A program made the translations under genes and the position numbers. Below the pieces are notes generated by a model that saw nothing but the letters and a program-made list of their open reading frames with translations, searched no databases and was not told the DNA's origin. From JANLTP01 sp031363055 (GTDB lineage: Bacteria > Pseudomonadota > Gammaproteobacteria > Burkholderiales > Burkholderiaceae_E), in NCBI GenBank assembly GCA_031363055.1, contig JANLTP010000190.1, positions 1 through 57,852 on the forward strand: DNA of 57,852 nucleotides, read 5' to 3'. Below are positions 33,623 through 41,720 of this stretch, one piece after another (positions within the stretch are counted from its first letter, which is position 1; each line of letters begins with the position of its first letter).

Positions 33623-34060
33623 ATGCCCGATCAAGATATCTCGCGTTATCTGTCATTTTTGCTGGCCAGCGCCCATCGTCAGATGCGTATCGGACTGTCC
33701 AACTCGATTGGCGACGAAGATTTCACGGAAGAACACTGGCGTATTTTGCAAGTGCTGTCTGACGAGCAAGGCCGCCCTATGGGCGATCTTGCGGAACGCG
33801 TTTTATTGAACGCTCCGGCACTGACGAAGAATATCGACAAACTGGTCAGCCGTGGGGTGGTCCAGCGCGCCGCCGACGGAGTCGACAATCGTCGCGTACT
33901 GGTCTTCATCAGCGACCTCGGCCTCGAAGTCGTGACTCGACTGAAGGAGCGGGTCGACGCGCATCACGACAGCATTGAAGATGCGCTCGGACCGCGCAAG
34001 ACGATGCAGTTAAAGAAGCTGCTCGAAAGCCTGATCGCTGAATCCAATCCAAACGGCTGA
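33623..34060 (+). CDS. MarR-family transcriptional regulator
   Basis: A 145-residue winged-helix protein: FTEEHWRILQVLSDEQGRPMG, then LAERVLLNAPALTKNIDKLVSRGVV and the wing RAADGVDNRRVLVFIS. The DNR wing motif is typical of MarR/HpcR types that often control aromatic acid catabolism. It is divergent from the signal-less binding protein; the 63 bases between hold both promoters. HpcR-type regulators control homoprotocatechuate genes, and an hpaH-like gene lies 3 kb away, but linkage is not shown. Confidence 0.88.
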   Translation: MPDQDISRYLSFLLASAHRQMRIGLSNSIGDEDFTEEHWRILQVLSDEQGRPMGDLAERVLLNAPALTKNIDKLVSRGVVQRAADGVDNRRVLVFISDLGLEVVTRLKERVDAHHDSIEDALGPRKTMQLKKLLESLIAESNPNG

Positions 34061-34073
34061 ACATCCAGCCCGC

Positions 34074-34664
34074 TTAACGACGCCCGAAGCCAGGTCGCGG
34101 AATGCTGCCGCGAAAACCGCCGCCGGAGTGACCCCCGGAGTACCCACCCCTGAATACCGGCGGCGCAATGACAATCGGTGGGCGATAGATCGGACCCCAC
34201 GCGTATCCACCGCCGTAGTAACTGCCGCCATAGTAACCACCGCCGTACGCGTAGCCATACGGATACCCGGACCAATAAGAGAAGCCCGCCCACGGCCACC
34301 AGCCGTAGCCGCCGTAGTAGGTGCTGGTGGTGACCGCCGGACCGGTGGCGACCGTGGTCGGGAATTGCTGTCCGGCCACATTGAGGGCGTCGACCATTTC
34401 CTTGGTAGCGCCGTTTTGCGTCAACACGTCGATATCGGCCGCGCTGAACGTTGAGCGCAGCCCCTTCGCCTTGATGTCGGCAATGATCTCGGCCTGCGGA
34501 CGGTTCGAGTTCAACGACACGAGGAGATCGCCAACGGTCAAACCCTCGGCCCTGACCATTTGCACCGGCCGGCTGCCGTAGGCCGACGTGGTGGAAACGG
34601 TCGTGCAGCCGCTGCCTGCGAGCGCCGCGATTCCCAACGTCACCACCATTACAATACGTTTCAT
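34074..34664 (-). CDS. Gly/Tyr-rich lipoprotein
   Basis: Start placed at ATG 34664 with a GGGGT upstream; upstream frame lacks a signal. The 196-residue product has a lipobox (LAGSGC, cysteine about residue 20). A compact domain follows (GLTVGDLLVSLNSNRPQAEIIADIKAKGL, FSAADIDVLTQNGATKEMVDALN), which resembles helical domains of cell-envelope proteins that repeat this V.dl..l...G.s... pattern. The C-terminal half is low-complexity (YYGGSYYGGGY and PPIVIAPPVF words). Likely outer-membrane lipoprotein of unknown role. Confidence 0.75.
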   Translation of the reverse strand: MKRIVMVVTLGIAALAGSGCTTVSTTSAYGSRPVQMVRAEGLTVGDLLVSLNSNRPQAEIIADIKAKGLRSTFSAADIDVLTQNGATKEMVDALNVAGQQFPTTVATGPAVTTSTYYGGYGWWPWAGFSYWSGYPYGYAYGGGYYGGSYYGGGYAWGPIYRPPIVIAPPVFRGGYSGGHSGGGFRGSIPRPGFGRR

Positions 34665-34955
34665 ATCGTTACCCCATCTACAAAGACAATAGTCTCTTAT
34701 CGTCATGTCCCATGTGAATTCTTGCACGAAGCGGTGCCGCAATACCGTCCGATTCCATTTGGAAATGTTTGCTTACCAATTAGTTTCATCGCAGCGATGA
34801 AATCAGCGAATTCAGCGAACGCCCTAACCGTTTACCCTCAACGCTGGCCGGATAGTAGGGTTGACTTCTGGGTTGTATCGCACTGTAGTCCGACTAGCCG
34901 TGAAAACATTACTTACAAAGTGTCGAATCCAACCAGCATGCCGGAGGTACCGAAA
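34665..34955. other. Gap between the lipoprotein and the dehalogenase leader
   Basis: About 290 bases without a supported gene. It should hold the divergent promoters of the lipoprotein and the dehalogenase. A GCGATGAAATCAGCG-type near-repeat at about 34,792-34,830 is seen; no clear -35/-10 pair is identified. Confidence 0.35.
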
Positions 34956-34991
34956 ATGTTGAAAATGAATGGAACCGACTCCGTTGAGTAG
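34956..34991 (+). CDS. Possible 11-residue leader ORF before the dehalogenase gene
   Basis: ATG 34956 follows a strong GGAGG (about 34,943) and opens MLKMNGTDSVE, ending two bases before the ATG of the hydrolase gene, which itself has only a weak ribosome site. The arrangement is what translational coupling by a leader peptide looks like. Supported only by spacing and the ribosome site. Confidence 0.35.
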   Translation: MLKMNGTDSVE

Positions 34992-34993
34992 CC

Positions 34994-35893
34994 ATGTCGC
35001 CTAACGAAGCCAGTCTGTTCCCGGGCTTTCGTTCCGGGCGCGTCCAAGTCAATCAGGTCGAAATACCTTACCTGAGCGCGGGTTCCGGGCCACCCTTGTT
35101 AATGCTGCATGGCCATCCGCAAACCAAGGCGATCTGGCACAAAATGGCGCCGCGTCTGGCCCGACGCTACTCGGTGATCTGCTCGGACCTGCGCGGCTAC
35201 GGGCATGCCAGCCGACCGGCCGATGCACCAGCGCATGCCAACATGAGCAAGCGCACGATGGCGCTTGATCAAGTCGAGTTGATGCAAAGCCTGGGGTTTT
35301 CCCGATTCGGCCTGGTGGGCCATGATCGCGGCGCGCGTGTTGCGCACCGTCTGGCCATGGATCACCCCGGCGCCGTCGAAAAGCTCATGTTGCTCGATAT
35401 CTGTCCGACCCTGGCCATGTACGAGCAAACCAGCATGGAGTTTGCTCGCGCCTATTGGCATTGGTTCTTGCAGATTCAGCCGGCGCCCTTGCCCGAGACG
35501 CTGATCAATGCCGACCCGCAGTTCTATTTGTCGCAGCTCATGGGCATGCGCTCGGCCGGCCTGGCTCCTTTTGTACCGGCCGCCTGGGCCGAGTATGTAC
35601 AGGCGCTCAGCGATCCGGCCTGTGTACACTGCATTTGCGAAGATTACCGGGCTGCCGCCGGCATTGACCTCGAACATGATCGCGCCGACCGTGACGCCGA
35701 TCGTAGAATCGAGTGTCCGTTGACGGTACTCTGGGGTAAACACGGTGTGATCGAGCGCTGTTTCGAGCCCCTGCAAGAGTGGCGCCGGGTCGCCTCCGAT
35801 GTGCGCGGCCAAGCGCTCGACTGTGGGCATTATTTACCCGAAGAAGTGCCTGACGAAGTAGCCGCTGAAATTGAATTCTTCTTTGTCCGTTAA
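34994..35893 (+). CDS. Fluoroacetate/haloacetate dehalogenase-like alpha/beta hydrolase
   Basis: A 299-residue alpha/beta hydrolase. The nucleophile motif is GHDRGAR with Asp111, not the usual serine, as in haloacetate dehalogenases. Further residues line up with fluoroacetate dehalogenase: Arg112 and Arg115 (carboxylate binding), Asp135 (LLDIC), His156-Trp157 (YWHWF) and Tyr218 (EDYRA) as halide site, and His279 (CGHYLPEE) as base. These offsets are within one residue of those of the well-studied Rhodopseudomonas enzyme. The reaction would be hydrolysis of haloacetate to glycolate. It heads a run with tartrate dehydrogenase and an HpaH-like hydratase. Epoxide hydrolase is an alternative, but epoxide hydrolases usually use tyrosines in the cap in place of His-Trp. 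Confidence 0.82.
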   Translation: MSPNEASLFPGFRSGRVQVNQVEIPYLSAGSGPPLLMLHGHPQTKAIWHKMAPRLARRYSVICSDLRGYGHASRPADAPAHANMSKRTMALDQVELMQSLGFSRFGLVGHDRGARVAHRLAMDHPGAVEKLMLLDICPTLAMYEQTSMEFARAYWHWFLQIQPAPLPETLINADPQFYLSQLMGMRSAGLAPFVPAAWAEYVQALSDPACVHCICEDYRAAAGIDLEHDRADRDADRRIECPLTVLWGKHGVIERCFEPLQEWRRVASDVRGQALDCGHYLPEEVPDEVAAEIEFFFVR

Positions 35894-35909
35894 CCTGAGA
35901 TCAAAAGTC

Positions 35910-37004
35910 ATGAGTAAAACCCATCGAATCGCAGTGCTGCCCGGCGACGGTATCGGCAAGGAAGTCATGCCCGAAGGCATCCGCCTGCTGGAAGCAGCCG
36001 CACGCAAGTTCAACATCAATTTGACCTTTGATCATTTTGACTTCGCCAGTTGTGATTATTATGCCAAGCACGGCACCATGATGCCCGAAGACTGGAAGCA
36101 GAAGATCGGCTCGCATGATGCAATCTTCTTCGGCGCCGTTGGCTGGCCCGATACGGTTCCCGATCATGTCTCGCTGTACGGCTCCCTGTTGTTGTTTCGG
36201 CGCGAGTTCGATCAGTACATTAACCTGCGTCCAGCACGACTCATGCCGGGTGTGCCGAGCCCGCTGATCGGGCGCGACGGCAAGGCTCGGCAGGCCGGCG
36301 AAATCGATTTCTACATCGTTCGCGAAAATACCGAGGGCGAGTATTCGAACATTGGCGGGCGAATGTATCCGGGCACCGATCGCGAGATCGTTTTGCAGCA
36401 AACCGTGTTCTCGCGCATTGGTGTGGATCGAGTGGTCAAGTACGCGTTCGAGTTGGCACGCAGCCGTCCCCGCAAGTTACTGACCTCAGCGACCAAATCA
36501 AACGGTATTTATATCTCGATGCCGTATTGGGATGAGCGCGTCGCCGAGATGAGCAAGCATTATCCGGATGTCAAGGTCGAGAAATTTCACATCGATATTT
36601 TGACCGCTCATTTTGTGCGCTTTCCCGAGAAATTCGATGTCGTTGTGGCCTCGAATTTGTTTGGCGATATCCTCTCCGATCTCGGTCCAGCGTGTACTGG
36701 CACGATCGGAATTGCGCCATCAGCAAACATCAATCCGGAAGGAAAATTTCCATCACTGTTCGAGCCGGTTCATGGTTCGGCACCCGATATCGCCGGCAAG
36801 GGTGTGGCCAACCCGATCGGGCAAATCTGGTCGGGTGCGATGATGCTCGCGCACCTTGGGTTTAGAGCGGCTCATGATGCGGTGTTGCAAGCCATCGAAA
36901 CCGTCACCGCAGAAGGTCCACGCACACCGGATATGGGCGGCAAAGCCAACACCGCTGAAGTCGGTCGCGCGGTAGAGCAGGCGCTGATGAAACAGAGCAA
37001 GTGA
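35910..37004 (+). CDS. ttuC: Tartrate dehydrogenase / D-malate dehydrogenase (decarboxylating)
   Basis: Start at ATG 35910, 17 bases after the upstream gene; a longer frame only shadows it. The 364-residue enzyme is in the isocitrate/isopropylmalate dehydrogenase family: RIAVLPGDGIGKEV, GAVGWPDTVPDHVSLYGSLL, YIVRENTEGEYSNIGG, and VVASNLFGDILSDLGP with the metal-binding Asp pair. The DTVPDHVSLYG stretch marks the tartrate/D-malate branch. It oxidises tartrate or decarboxylates D-malate with NAD and a divalent metal. Its last codons, including the stop, are duplicated exactly in the next 14 bases. Confidence 0.88.
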   Translation: MSKTHRIAVLPGDGIGKEVMPEGIRLLEAAARKFNINLTFDHFDFASCDYYAKHGTMMPEDWKQKIGSHDAIFFGAVGWPDTVPDHVSLYGSLLLFRREFDQYINLRPARLMPGVPSPLIGRDGKARQAGEIDFYIVRENTEGEYSNIGGRMYPGTDREIVLQQTVFSRIGVDRVVKYAFELARSRPRKLLTSATKSNGIYISMPYWDERVAEMSKHYPDVKVEKFHIDILTAHFVRFPEKFDVVVASNLFGDILSDLGPACTGTIGIAPSANINPEGKFPSLFEPVHGSAPDIAGKGVANPIGQIWSGAMMLAHLGFRAAHDAVLQAIETVTAEGPRTPDMGGKANTAEVGRAVEQALMKQSK

Positions 37005-37018
37005 AACAGAGCAAGTGA
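36991..37018 (+). repeat. Exact 14-base tandem duplication spanning the ttuC stop
   Basis: AACAGAGCAAGTGA is present twice, head to tail, at 36991-37004 and 37005-37018. The first copy carries the stop codon of the dehydrogenase gene. An exact match suggests a recent slippage event. Confidence 0.95.
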
Positions 37019-37054
37019 ACCCCTTCGCCTGACGACCTAGAACCTGGAAGAGCC

Positions 37055-37858
37055 ATGTTGGACAGCGGCATTATCAAGCAGTTGGCGTACGAGCTGAATC
37101 AGTCCGAAAAAAGTCGCGTCCAGATCGAGCACTTCTCGCGACGCTTTCCGACCATGACTGTTGAAGATGGTTATGCCATTCAGCGCGCCTGGATGCAGTT
37201 AAAGCTGGCCGAGGGTCGCGTCATCAAAGGCCACAAGATCGGCCTGACCTCGCGCGCCATGCAAATGGCCTCGCAAATCAATGAGCCGGATTTTGGTGCG
37301 CTGTTTGATGACATGTTCTTTGAATCCGGTCAGGATATTCCGATCACGCGCTTCATTGCGCCGCGCATCGAAGTCGAGCTGGCCTTTGTGCTAGGCCGCG
37401 CGCTCAAGGGTCCCGGTGTGACCATTTATGACGTGCTCAATGCGACCGACTACGTCACGCCGGCGATTGAAATCATTGATGCTCGAATCGAGCAGTTTGA
37501 TCGCCACAGCAAGCTGATGCGGCGGGTGTTCGACACCATATCGGATAACGCCGCCAACGCCGGTGTCGTGTTGGGAGGCCGCCCGGTCAAGCCGGATGCG
37601 GTCGACTTACGTTGGGTGTCGGCATTGCTGTTCAAGAACGGCGTGATCGAGGAAACCGGCGTCGCGGCCGGCGTGCTCAATCACCCGGCGATGGGCGTTG
37701 CCTGGCTAGCCAACAAGTTGGCGTACTACGGCGAGCATCTGGCCGCCGGGGAGATCGTGCTCGGCGGCTCGTTTACCCGTCCCACGGCGGCGCTCGCCGG
37801 GGACTCCTTGCATGCCGACTACGGCCCGCTGGGATCGATCTCCTTTCGGATGGTTTGA
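37055..37858 (+). CDS. 2-oxo-hept-3-ene-1,7-dioate hydratase-like protein (HpaH family)
   Basis: A 267-residue protein of the hydratase/decarboxylase branch of the FAH superfamily: GYAIQRAWMQLKLAEG, KGHKIGLTSRAMQ, PDFGALFDDMFFESG, PRIEVELAFVLGRAL and PAIEIIDARI, with the metal-binding Glu residues in the last two. Length and the GHKIGLTS motif match HpaH of homoprotocatechuate breakdown; MhpD/XylJ-type hydratases are close relatives. No other hpa genes are seen nearby, so substrate could differ. Two bases separate its stop from the start of pyrC. Confidence 0.78.
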   Translation: MLDSGIIKQLAYELNQSEKSRVQIEHFSRRFPTMTVEDGYAIQRAWMQLKLAEGRVIKGHKIGLTSRAMQMASQINEPDFGALFDDMFFESGQDIPITRFIAPRIEVELAFVLGRALKGPGVTIYDVLNATDYVTPAIEIIDARIEQFDRHSKLMRRVFDTISDNAANAGVVLGGRPVKPDAVDLRWVSALLFKNGVIEETGVAAGVLNHPAMGVAWLANKLAYYGEHLAAGEIVLGGSFTRPTAALAGDSLHADYGPLGSISFRMV

Positions 37859-37860
37859 AA

Positions 37861-38970
37861 GTGGCCTTGCCTGCCGATACGCTGATCTTGAATCGACCCG
37901 ATGACTGGCATCTGCACTTGCGCGATGGCGAGGCGCTGGCAGCGGTGGTGGCTGCGACGGCGCGGCAGTTTGCCCGCGCGATCATCATGCCGAACCTGAA
38001 ACCGCCGGTTACCACGACCGCGCAGGCACTGGCCTATCGCGACCGGATCCTGCAGGCGCTTGGCAATACGCTTGGCAAGACAAGTGATTTTCAGCCGTTG
38101 ATGACGCTCTATCTGACTGAACAGACCATCGTTGACGAGATTCGCAAGGCAAAAGCCAGTGGCCTCGTCCATGCGGTCAAACTGTACCCGGCCGGCGCAA
38201 CTACGCACTCGGACGCGGGTGTCTCCGATATTCGCAAGGTCTACCCGATACTCGAAGCGATGCAGCGCGCCGGCCTGCCGCTGCTCATCCATGGTGAGGT
38301 GACCGATCTGTCGGTTGATCTGTTTGATCGCGAGGCGGTCTTCATTGATCGTGTCTTGATCCCTTTGCGCCACGAGATGCCTGGTCTGCGGATTGTGTTT
38401 GAGCACATTACAACGCGGCAGGCTGCGCAGTATGTCAGCGAGTCTGGTGGTGCCCCGGGCTCGGGTCTTGGATTGACGCTCGCAGCCACTATTACGGCAC
38501 AGCACCTGCTCTATAACCGCAACGCCATTTTCATGGGCGGCATGCGTCCGCATTGGTATTGTCTGCCGGTGCTAAAGCGCGAGGAGCACCGTCGCGCCTT
38601 GCTTGACGCGGCCACCAGTGGCAGCCCGAAATTCTTTCTGGGTACTGATAGCGCACCGCATGCCCGCAAACTGAAAGAGCACGCCGCCGGTTGCGCGGGC
38701 TGCTACACCGCGCCGCATGCGCTGGAGCTCTATGCCACCGCCTTTGAGTTGGCCGGCAAGCTGGATCGCTTGCAAGGCTTCGCCTGCGAATTCGGTGCGC
38801 ATTTTTATCGGCTGCCGATCAACGATGGTCACGTGCGATTGCGCCGCGAGACCTGGACGGTACCCGAAGAGCTGCCGTTCCCCGGTGATTCGATCGTACC
38901 GTTGGCGGCGGGCGAGACTCTGCATTGGCGGCTGGTTGACGGCGCTCCTGCCGACGCCGCTCGTCAATGA
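37861..38970 (+). CDS. pyrC: Dihydroorotase
   Basis: Start placed at GTG 37861, two bases after the hydratase stop; the frame is open back to 37612 but there only shadows that gene. The 369-residue type II dihydroorotase has DWHLHLRDG (metal His17 and His19), KLYPAGATTHSDAG with the carboxylated lysine, HGEV, EHITT, and GTDSAPH with the catalytic Asp. It interconverts carbamoyl aspartate and dihydroorotate in pyrimidine synthesis. Placement within a catabolic run is odd; tight coupling may be chance. An insertion between the EHITT motif and the next strand (SESGGAPGSGLGLT) is slightly longer than usual. Confidence 0.92.
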   Translation: MALPADTLILNRPDDWHLHLRDGEALAAVVAATARQFARAIIMPNLKPPVTTTAQALAYRDRILQALGNTLGKTSDFQPLMTLYLTEQTIVDEIRKAKASGLVHAVKLYPAGATTHSDAGVSDIRKVYPILEAMQRAGLPLLIHGEVTDLSVDLFDREAVFIDRVLIPLRHEMPGLRIVFEHITTRQAAQYVSESGGAPGSGLGLTLAATITAQHLLYNRNAIFMGGMRPHWYCLPVLKREEHRRALLDAATSGSPKFFLGTDSAPHARKLKEHAAGCAGCYTAPHALELYATAFELAGKLDRLQGFACEFGAHFYRLPINDGHVRLRRETWTVPEELPFPGDSIVPLAAGETLHWRLVDGAPADAARQ

Positions 38971-39028
38971 ACGCCGACGCGTGATCTTCGACATTACTTG
39001 ATCATCTAAATCGCTGACCATCGACGCA

Positions 39029-39913
39029 TTGAATGCCGCCTGGTTTCAACCCTGGATCGGACTGATCAAAGCAGTCGGATGGCCGGGAACCGATAACGAT
39101 TGCGCCTGGCTCAGCGGGCTCAATCGAATGGCCGAGTCGCGTGCAATTCGCAATTCATCCGGGTTGCCGATCCGGTTCATCGCCAGTGCCGCGCTCGCGA
39201 AGCCGCCGGGCGGCCACCCGATGGCTTATGAAGTCGGTATCGCCGAAAGCGGACAGGTACCCACGCGCGCTGACGGTGAAGCCGCATGGCATGACTATTT
39301 CAATGCCCTGGTCTGGCTCGAATTCCCTCAAACCAAGGCGGCGATCAATCGACGACAGTCTGAGGCCATTGCGGCAGATGGAATTTCCGGCGAACGCGGG
39401 CCGCTGCGCGATGCACTGACCTTGTTTGACGAAAGTGCGGTCCTCTTCAGCTCTCGAGATCGCTCGGACTGCCGAGACCTGCAGGACGCCGAATGGACGC
39501 ACTTGTTTGTCGAGCGACGCGATCACTTTGAGCGCAGAACACGCTGCCAGGTGATCGGACATGCCTTGTTACATAAGCTTCTGACGCCCTACAAGGCGAT
39601 TTGTGGACACGCGCTTGTGATCGACGAAAGCTCTGAGTCAGTTTCTGCCGATCGTGCCTCCGACATTCACGCCGACATTCACTCCGATGTTGACGCTGAT
39701 ATTGACGCCGACTTTGCGGGTATCGGGAAGACCAACATTGATGGCGAAAGAATCGAATTGGACCGTATAGTGTCCACCCTTATTTCAGCGTCGAGCTTCG
39801 GCAAGGACCAACTGACACCGCTGCCGATTCTGGGAATTCCGGGTTGGTGGTCGGCTAATTCTCAGCCCGAGTTCTACAATGACCACCGCGTATTCAGGAG
39901 ACGACAGCGATGA
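39029..39913 (+). CDS. DUF3025 protein with an internal repeat expansion
   Basis: A 294-residue protein with the DUF3025 core: GEAAWHDYFNALVWLEFPQTKAAINRRQ and a later LFDESAVL, HALLHKLLTPYKAICGHAL. Function is unknown; members are cytoplasmic and common in betaproteobacteria. Residues encoded at about 39,658-39,720 form a degenerate Asp/Ile/His/Ala repeat (SDIHADIHSDVDADIDAD) that interrupts the C-terminal part. Start is TTG 39029 by extent of the conserved frame; the ribosome site is weak. The stop overlaps the next start by four bases. Confidence 0.78.
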   Translation: MNAAWFQPWIGLIKAVGWPGTDNDCAWLSGLNRMAESRAIRNSSGLPIRFIASAALAKPPGGHPMAYEVGIAESGQVPTRADGEAAWHDYFNALVWLEFPQTKAAINRRQSEAIAADGISGERGPLRDALTLFDESAVLFSSRDRSDCRDLQDAEWTHLFVERRDHFERRTRCQVIGHALLHKLLTPYKAICGHALVIDESSESVSADRASDIHADIHSDVDADIDADFAGIGKTNIDGERIELDRIVSTLISASSFGKDQLTPLPILGIPGWWSANSQPEFYNDHRVFRRRQR

Positions 39914-40905
39914 ACATATTGGTTACCGGTGGTGCAGGATTTATTGGGCAGCAACTTATTGGTTCCATGCTCGCTCGCGGCTCCGTTGTTGTCGACGATT
40001 TGGGGCAATCGAGCAGGATTGACCGGATCGTGAGCTTCGATGTTGTCGCCGGAGCAATCAATCATCCGAAACTTGAATATCGCACCGGTAGCATTGCCGA
40101 TGCCGCGACCGTGCGCGCGCTGATCAACGCCGATACACAACTGGTGGTGCATCTGGCCGCCGTCGTCAGTGGCACGGCGGAGGCCGATTTCGATCTGGGC
40201 ATGCGAGTGAATCTCGATGGCGCTCGTAATCTTCTGGAGGCGGCCCGAGCGCAGGGCCATCAGCCGCGCCTCTTGTTCTCAAGCTCGATCGCGGTTTTCG
40301 GCGGAAACTTGCCCGAGCGCGTCACCGACGCGACGACGCCAACGCCACAGGGTTCTTACGGCGTTCAAAAATATATCGGCGAACAATTGGTGCAGGACTT
40401 CACCCGTAAAGGATTTATCGACGGACGCGCAGTTCGTATTCCAACCGTGGTCGTTCGCCCAGGCAAGCCGAACGGCGCAGCGTCGGGATTTGCATCGAAT
40501 ATCATTCGTGAGCCGCTCTCGGGCGTTGCCGTTGTTCTGCCGGTTGATCCTTCGACGCGCATGTGGATCGCTTCGCCACGCGCCGTTGTACGAATGTTGC
40601 AGCATGCCATCGCGCTGCCGGGCGCTGATTGGGGATGGCACCGTGCGATCAATCTGCCAGGCTTTGTGGCTTCGATGGATGAAGAGATGGCAACGTTGCG
40701 AAAATTCGCAGGCGACGATGTTCTGCGACTGATCAAGGCCAAGCCCGATGACAAAATCAATCAGTTGGTGAAGACTTGGGCATCAAACTTTGATACCTCA
40801 CGAGCTAATGCGATGGGCTTTGTTGCCGATCAAAATTTTGAGGAGGTAGTGCGCGGCTATATCGAGGATAACCGCGAGGCGATCAAGGTGGCGGTAACGC
40901 TATAG
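39910..40905 (+). CDS. DenD-like NAD-dependent epimerase/dehydratase-family dehydrogenase
   Basis: A 331-residue extended short-chain dehydrogenase: nucleotide motif TGGAGFIGQQL at residues 6-16, HLAAVVSGTAEADFDLGMRVN, and the catalytic SSS...YGVQKYIGEQL (Tyr-xxx-Lys). The AAVVSGTAEADFDLGM stretch matches D-erythronate dehydrogenase (DenD) and relatives. It likely oxidises a sugar acid or related polyol acid in the cytoplasm. It overlaps the DUF3025 gene by four bases and is the last gene of the plus-strand run. The partner genes of erythronate catabolism (denops kinase, isomerases) are not seen. Confidence 0.82.
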   Translation: MNILVTGGAGFIGQQLIGSMLARGSVVVDDLGQSSRIDRIVSFDVVAGAINHPKLEYRTGSIADAATVRALINADTQLVVHLAAVVSGTAEADFDLGMRVNLDGARNLLEAARAQGHQPRLLFSSSIAVFGGNLPERVTDATTPTPQGSYGVQKYIGEQLVQDFTRKGFIDGRAVRIPTVVVRPGKPNGAASGFASNIIREPLSGVAVVLPVDPSTRMWIASPRAVVRMLQHAIALPGADWGWHRAINLPGFVASMDEEMATLRKFAGDDVLRLIKAKPDDKINQLVKTWASNFDTSRANAMGFVADQNFEEVVRGYIEDNREAIKVAVTL

Positions 40906-40929
40906 CCGCTATTCGCTATTCGCCAGCCT

Positions 40930-41550
40930 TCAACAACTGCAGCCTTTGCCCACCTGATTCAGCAACGACGTTGCCTTCGCTGCCTTGGGTGCCGCTATTC
41001 GAGCCATGGGTGCGCTTTTCCGTTTGCCACGATACACCTTCTGCTTCTTGGCGGTACCAGTGTCGTCGATCTGATTGTTCGCGAACTTTAACGGCGGCAC
41101 GACCAGGTTGTAGGCGACTTGCGTCGCCGGGCTATCGGCAACATTCAGAACCAATTTCACTTGCGAGGCATTGACCGGGTCGCGTGATTGCAGATAAATG
41201 ACGTTGCGAAATTCGGGTTGCGAAATCACGAAATCGTTCGCCAGCGTTGCTTGTTTGGCACCATTGGTCTCGACCGAGTCGATCGAAAAACGAAGTACCG
41301 TAACCTTTTCACCGGGCTTCGAGCCGTACGGCACGGCGATCTTCAAGCGTTGACCTTGCATCGACATAACGCTGGCGTCGCCGAGATCGAGCGAATAGGC
41401 GGCGCCGTTTAGTCCGAAAACGGCCAGTGCCAGCGCGACCGATTTTGCCGTTGAACTCGTTGCGGTGAACAACTGAGCGAATGGGCGGACGAACGGGCGG
41501 TCGAGCGGGCCGGAGGACGGGCGGGCGAACCGGCGGTCGAACATGCGCAT
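40930..41550 (-). CDS. FimV-N-terminal-like exported protein with a CSC tail
   Basis: A 206-residue protein. A signal-like segment (about residues 34-53, SVALALAVFGLNGAAYS) is preceded by an unusual Arg/Pro/Phe repeat tail (RPF words). The mature start LDLGDASVMSMQGQRLKIAVPYGSKPGE, then TVLRFSID, resembles the N-terminal domain of FimV/pilus-assembly proteins, which bind cell-wall components. The C-terminus is Lys-rich and ends GKGCSC, a possible metal or thiol site. Family call is tentative. It faces the rnpB gene across 170 bases. Confidence 0.5.
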   Translation of the reverse strand: MRMFDRRFARPSSGPLDRPFVRPFAQLFTATSSTAKSVALALAVFGLNGAAYSLDLGDASVMSMQGQRLKIAVPYGSKPGEKVTVLRFSIDSVETNGAKQATLANDFVISQPEFRNVIYLQSRDPVNASQVKLVLNVADSPATQVAYNLVVPPLKFANNQIDDTGTAKKQKVYRGKRKSAPMARIAAPKAAKATSLLNQVGKGCSC

Positions 41551-41720
41551 GTGATTTCCTTCGCTGATGGCTTCGCCAAAATCTTAGGCTGGCGAGCGCC
41601 GGTCAGACAGTAGGCTCCGACCAGTGGTGATTCGGGCCGATAACGCGGGCGGTCCGCCAACAATGGATGAGGCTTCGATTGGCCGGCAATGACCGCGCCT
41701 TAACGACCTACAATGAGGGT

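Noticed and set aside
35099..35830. 243-residue open frame antisense to the dehalogenase gene
   Set aside because: Antisense shadow; the plus-strand gene has the full catalytic residue set.
36991..37018. Possible attachment site at the ttuC 3' end
   Set aside because: The exact 14-base pair is adjacent in tandem with nothing inserted between, so slippage is simpler.
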